Shown here one piece after another: positions 54,550 to 56,784 of a DNA stretch of 56,784 bases (positions within the stretch are counted from its first letter, which is position 1; each line of letters starts with the position of its first letter). A program made the translations under genes and the position numbers. Where the stretch lies: the NCBI GenBank assembly GCA_964625835.1, contig CAZVES010000001.1, positions 1 through 56,784 on the forward strand, written 5' to 3'. This stretch comes from UBA5336 sp964625835. GTDB taxonomy: Bacteria; Pseudomonadota; Alphaproteobacteria; Caulobacterales; Hyphomonadaceae. A model generated the notes under the pieces. The model worked only from the letters and a program-made list of their open reading frames with translations. It was not told the origin of the DNA and searched no databases.

Positions 54550-54577
54550 TGCCTTCCGAATGATCCTTCGATGATGG

Positions 54578-54610
54578 TCGGGCGCGAGGCTTGACAACAG
54601 GCTCGCCCGA
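54578..54610. repeat. Inverted repeat between tRNA-Tyr and lipoprotein gene
   Basis: TCGGGCG (54578-54584) pairs with CGCCCGA (54604-54610), with partial pairing continuing inward. It lies just beyond the 3' end of the minus-strand lipoprotein gene and of the tRNA. No T-run follows on either strand, so termination is only possible, not shown. Confidence 0.45.
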
Positions 54611-54625
54611 TCGGGAGGGATACCT

Positions 54626-55480
54626 CTAATTGCCCACAGCGAGGATCACGCGTGAGGCCGCAACGGTCAGCGCAGACTGGTCGGCATCCAGCATGCCAGG
54701 CCGCGTCGCTGTAGGATAAGCCTCTGCAAGGCGTGCCAGCGCATCTTGAATGCGGGCTGCCGCCTCGGCGTCTTCTGCCGCGATGTCAGCCTCGGCTGCG
54801 AGGAACGCGGCTTGCCCGGCCTTGTAGAAGCCATATCCGTCCAGATAGGGCTCGTAACGGTCGCTTTCGGCGGCGGCGCGGTACATGTCTGTGGCCCGTT
54901 CAATCTGGTCTGCCGCCACGCCCGCCGCGATCGCTGCCTGGCTGGAACCGTCATCGGGGGCCTTGCGTGAAGCTGCGCGCAGGGCTGAGATGATATCATC
55001 GGCGCGGGCGTTGATCTGGTCACCCGTTTCGCCATCGAAGACTGCCGCTGAAGCAGAGATGAAGAGCGGGCTGAAATCCTCCACACCGCGCGCCTCGAAC
55101 ACCGGCTGCATGTCGGCCAGGACTTCCCCAACGGGATGGCCGAACATCTCCGCCGCAGCACTGGTCTCGCCAGCCGCAAACGCATCGCGCGCTGCGACAA
55201 CATGGGCTTCGGCAATGGCAAGCGCAGAGTTGAACACCACGGGGTCGGCCGCTGCGGCAGAAATCGACACGCCGCCCTCGCCTTCGCCGCCTTCACCCTC
55301 GCCTCCGCTGCCAGCTTCCCCCTCGCCGGCAGTGCTGGCCGGTACAATCGGCACTTCGGCCACAATTTCGGGTTCCGGCGCAGGGGCGTTTGCAGGTTCG
55401 CTACCGCACGCCGCAAGCGTTCCGCTCGCCAGCACCGCTCCAAGGCCAAGCTGGCTCCAGCGTTTGATCTTGATCTCCAT
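54626..55480 (-). CDS. Putative lipoprotein of unknown function
   Basis: This 284-residue protein has a lipoprotein signal peptide (GLGAVLASGTLAAC, Cys25), an acidic Pro/Glu linker and a Gly-Glu repeat tract (about residues 52-70), and then an alanine-rich, mostly helical domain to the end. I recognise no family. The helical, periplasmic build is loosely like solute-binding or imelysin-like proteins, but no imelysin metal motif is visible. It diverges from a PiuC-type hydroxylase across a Fur-box-like site, so it may be iron-regulated. Confidence 0.8.
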   Translation of the reverse strand: MEIKIKRWSQLGLGAVLASGTLAACGSEPANAPAPEPEIVAEVPIVPASTAGEGEAGSGGEGEGGEGEGGVSISAAAADPVVFNSALAIAEAHVVAARDAFAAGETSAAAEMFGHPVGEVLADMQPVFEARGVEDFSPLFISASAAVFDGETGDQINARADDIISALRAASRKAPDDGSSQAAIAAGVAADQIERATDMYRAAAESDRYEPYLDGYGFYKAGQAAFLAAEADIAAEDAEAAARIQDALARLAEAYPTATRPGMLDADQSALTVAASRVILAVGN

Positions 55481-55529
55481 GGGGGGAGTGTCCTTCAGGT
55501 GGTCTGCGTTATATATTCTCCCTTGTGAC

Positions 55530-55548
55530 GGAAATGAAAGTCATTCGC
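55530..55548. promoter_or_regulatory. Fur-box-like operator between lipoprotein and piuC genes
   Basis: The 19 bases here match the classical Fur consensus GATAATGATAATCATTATC at 13 of 19 positions and contain the dyad AATGA-AAG-TCATT (55533-55545). It is centred in the 81-bp gap between divergent genes, 14 bp before the piuC start, with TATATATT (55511-55518) nearby as a possible -10 region. Confidence 0.55.
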
Positions 55549-55561
55549 AAGTGGGCCTGCC

Positions 55562-56233
55562 ATGTTGATTACGATTTCCCGGATCCTCGACGAGGCGGCG
55601 CTGTCAGAAGCCAGGGCGCTCGCCGCTACACTGGCCTGGCGCGATGGCGCGTCCACAGCTGGAAGCGTGGCGAGGCGGGTGAAAAACAACGATCAGGCAG
55701 ACCTGTCGTCACGCACCGGGGCGAAGCTTCGCGAACTGCTCAAGACGGCTATTTCCAACCACCCTGTCCTGCGCGCCGCAGCCCAGCCACGGCGTTTTTC
55801 AAGCCTGATCGTGAGCCGGACCGGGGTCGGCGGCGGTTACGGCCTTCATATCGACAATGCCTTCATGGGGGAGGGGGCTGACCGCATGCGGGCAGACCTG
55901 TCCTTCACGCTCTTCCTGTCTGAACCGGCCGAATATGACGGCGGCGCGCTATCCATCGAACATGCGGGGCTGACCCAGGGCCTGAAGCTGCCTGCGGGCG
56001 ATCTTGTCCTTTATCCGTCCACCAGCCTGCATGAAGTCACGCCAGTCACGGCCGGGACACGCCTGGCCTGTGTCGGCTGGATCGAAAGCCAGGTTCGGTC
56101 TGCGGAGGATCGCGAAATCGTCTTCGACCTCGAAAACCTTCGCGCCAGCCTTCTCGCCCGTCTTGATCCACAATCTGCCGAAATGCTGACGCTCGCAAAG
56201 TCGATATCGAACCTGCTGCGGCGCTTTGATTGA
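55562..56233 (+). CDS. piuC: PKHD-type Fe(II)/2-oxoglutarate hydroxylase, PiuC-like
   Basis: This 223-residue dioxygenase is of the YbiX/PiuC type. Iron ligands are H96 and D98 (YGLHIDNAF) and H157 (SLHEVTPV), with R167 (AGTR) for 2-oxoglutarate. The N-terminal ISRILDEAALSEARAL and a C-terminal helical tail (LLARLDPQSAEMLTLAK) are typical. Homologues lie beside siderophore receptors and are Fur-controlled; here a Fur-box-like site precedes the gene but no TonB receptor is in view. The true substrate of the family is not established. Confidence 0.92.
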   Translation: MLITISRILDEAALSEARALAATLAWRDGASTAGSVARRVKNNDQADLSSRTGAKLRELLKTAISNHPVLRAAAQPRRFSSLIVSRTGVGGGYGLHIDNAFMGEGADRMRADLSFTLFLSEPAEYDGGALSIEHAGLTQGLKLPAGDLVLYPSTSLHEVTPVTAGTRLACVGWIESQVRSAEDREIVFDLENLRASLLARLDPQSAEMLTLAKSISNLLRRFD

Positions 56234-56263
56234 ACTGCGGAGGCAATCTGGCCGGAAATCGCC

Positions 56264-56784
56264 TTACCGCGGCCGCACGCCGCCGAGGTCGAAGGTGGCG
56301 CCCCAGGACAGGCTGATCAGGGCGCTCCAGTTGAGTTGCTCATTGGCGTGCTGGGCTGCGCCGCCGGCCTCGATCTGGAGGTTTTCGCCGAGGCTCCACA
56401 CGGCACTTGCGCCGAGCTGTGCATACTCGTCGAACCCGTAGAGCGGGTCGCCGCGCTCGGCGATCAGGCCATCGCCGCTGTAGAAGCTGCCATGGACGCG
56501 CAGGCGCGTGCTGTCGTTCGGGGCGAGCTCTGCCTCCGCCTTCACCTCGACGCCGCTGCTGGTCACAGAGTCCGTGTCCTTGGTCGAGAAGGAGGAGCCG
56601 AGGCCATGGACGCCGAGGCGCAGATCCTCGATCCAGCGAATGCCGCCGGGCTCTGAGACGCCGACCGATCCGCCGATGCGGCCGACGAAATTGTCGTCCA
56701 CCTGGCGGCTCGTGCTGATCTGGCCGCCAGCATGGGCCCAGAGCACTTCTGCGTCGAGGCGCACCAAATCGTTCAGGAGGCGCA
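56264..56784 (-). CDS. C-terminal part of a probable outer-membrane beta-barrel protein, partial
   Basis: The minus-strand frame remains open to the window edge, so this is the C-terminal fragment (about 173 residues) of a longer protein. Alternating polar/aromatic strands such as LRLGVHGLGSSF, STRLRVHGSFYSG, AQLGASAVWSLG and LNWSALISLSWGATFDLGG look like transmembrane beta-strands. The terminus (GGVRPR) lacks the usual final aromatic residue. It is convergent with piuC (30 bp apart). The family is not recognised. Confidence 0.65.
   Translation of the reverse strand, partial: RLLNDLVRLDAEVLWAHAGGQISTSRQVDDNFVGRIGGSVGVSEPGGIRWIEDLRLGVHGLGSSFSTKDTDSVTSSGVEVKAEAELAPNDSTRLRVHGSFYSGDGLIAERGDPLYGFDEYAQLGASAVWSLGENLQIEAGGAAQHANEQLNWSALISLSWGATFDLGGVRPR

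Noticed and set aside
54465..54610. Integrative element attachment site at tRNA-Tyr
   Set aside because: No integrase and no second copy of the tRNA 3' end were seen in the window. The scar may still reflect a past event.

Overview
The window is a contiguous chromosomal segment of a GC-rich Gram-negative bacterium. Gene content points to an alphaproteobacterium, most likely of the Caulobacterales/Hyphomonadaceae type. The supporting signs are trpF-trpB-trpA-accD-folC order, hrcA-grpE, an AccD that has lost its zinc ribbon, amgK-murU beside addB-addA-trxA, a long-form PstC/PstA, and TadE/TadG-like pilus proteins. The genus is an inference. Genes are densely packed, mostly with 4-bp start/stop overlaps. 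I see no phage, insertion sequence or CRISPR array.

Layout. 1-709: end of a TadG-like von Willebrand A protein. 847-8281 (minus): folate/fatty acid/tryptophan operon abgT-trpF-trpB-cutA-orf-trpA-accD-folC. 8440-10343: a small ECF sigma-factor relic, then hrcA-grpE (minus). 10541-13124: TadE, TadE and TadG-like proteins, followed by a convergent trypsin-like protease. 14352-17144: two YceI lipoproteins and a cytochrome b561-YceI fusion. 17180-23616: tsaC, then the phosphate regulon pstC-pstA-pstB-phoU-phoB behind a Pho box (no pstS or phoR here). 23638-26300: acyl-CoA dehydrogenase and a dicarboxylate/amino-acid symporter. 26306-32089: tetR-MFP-RND efflux operon, divergent from a nitroreductase across a near-perfect 25-bp palindrome. 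32148-34874: katG and trxA, each followed by a hairpin terminator. 34928-46827 (minus): serB, obgE-proB-tsaE-amgK-murU-addB-addA. 46880-47809: miaA. 47900-53649: branched-chain amino acid operon. 53717-54549: truncated bicarbonate-transporter gene abutting a degenerate tRNA-Tyr. 54626-56233: unknown lipoprotein and PiuC hydroxylase diverging across a Fur-box-like site. 56264-56784: end of an outer-membrane-barrel-like protein.

The most interesting part is the ilv operon. A promoter (47900-47928) is followed by a 13-residue leader peptide containing Leu-Val-Ile-Val-Ile, and then by mutually exclusive protector, antiterminator and terminator hairpins. This is a textbook transcription attenuator. 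The operon downstream is unusual: ilvB, a possible 59-residue ORF, an uncharacterised membrane-anchored protein, ilvH, a GT26 glycosyltransferase fused to a STAS domain, and ilvC. The two uncharacterised proteins are translationally coupled to core biosynthetic genes.

A second notable locus is the apparent rearrangement scar at 54461. There an SbtA-type transporter lacks its first third and runs into a tRNA-Tyr whose T-stem is broken. All family assignments are from reading translated sequence by eye; none has been checked against a database.
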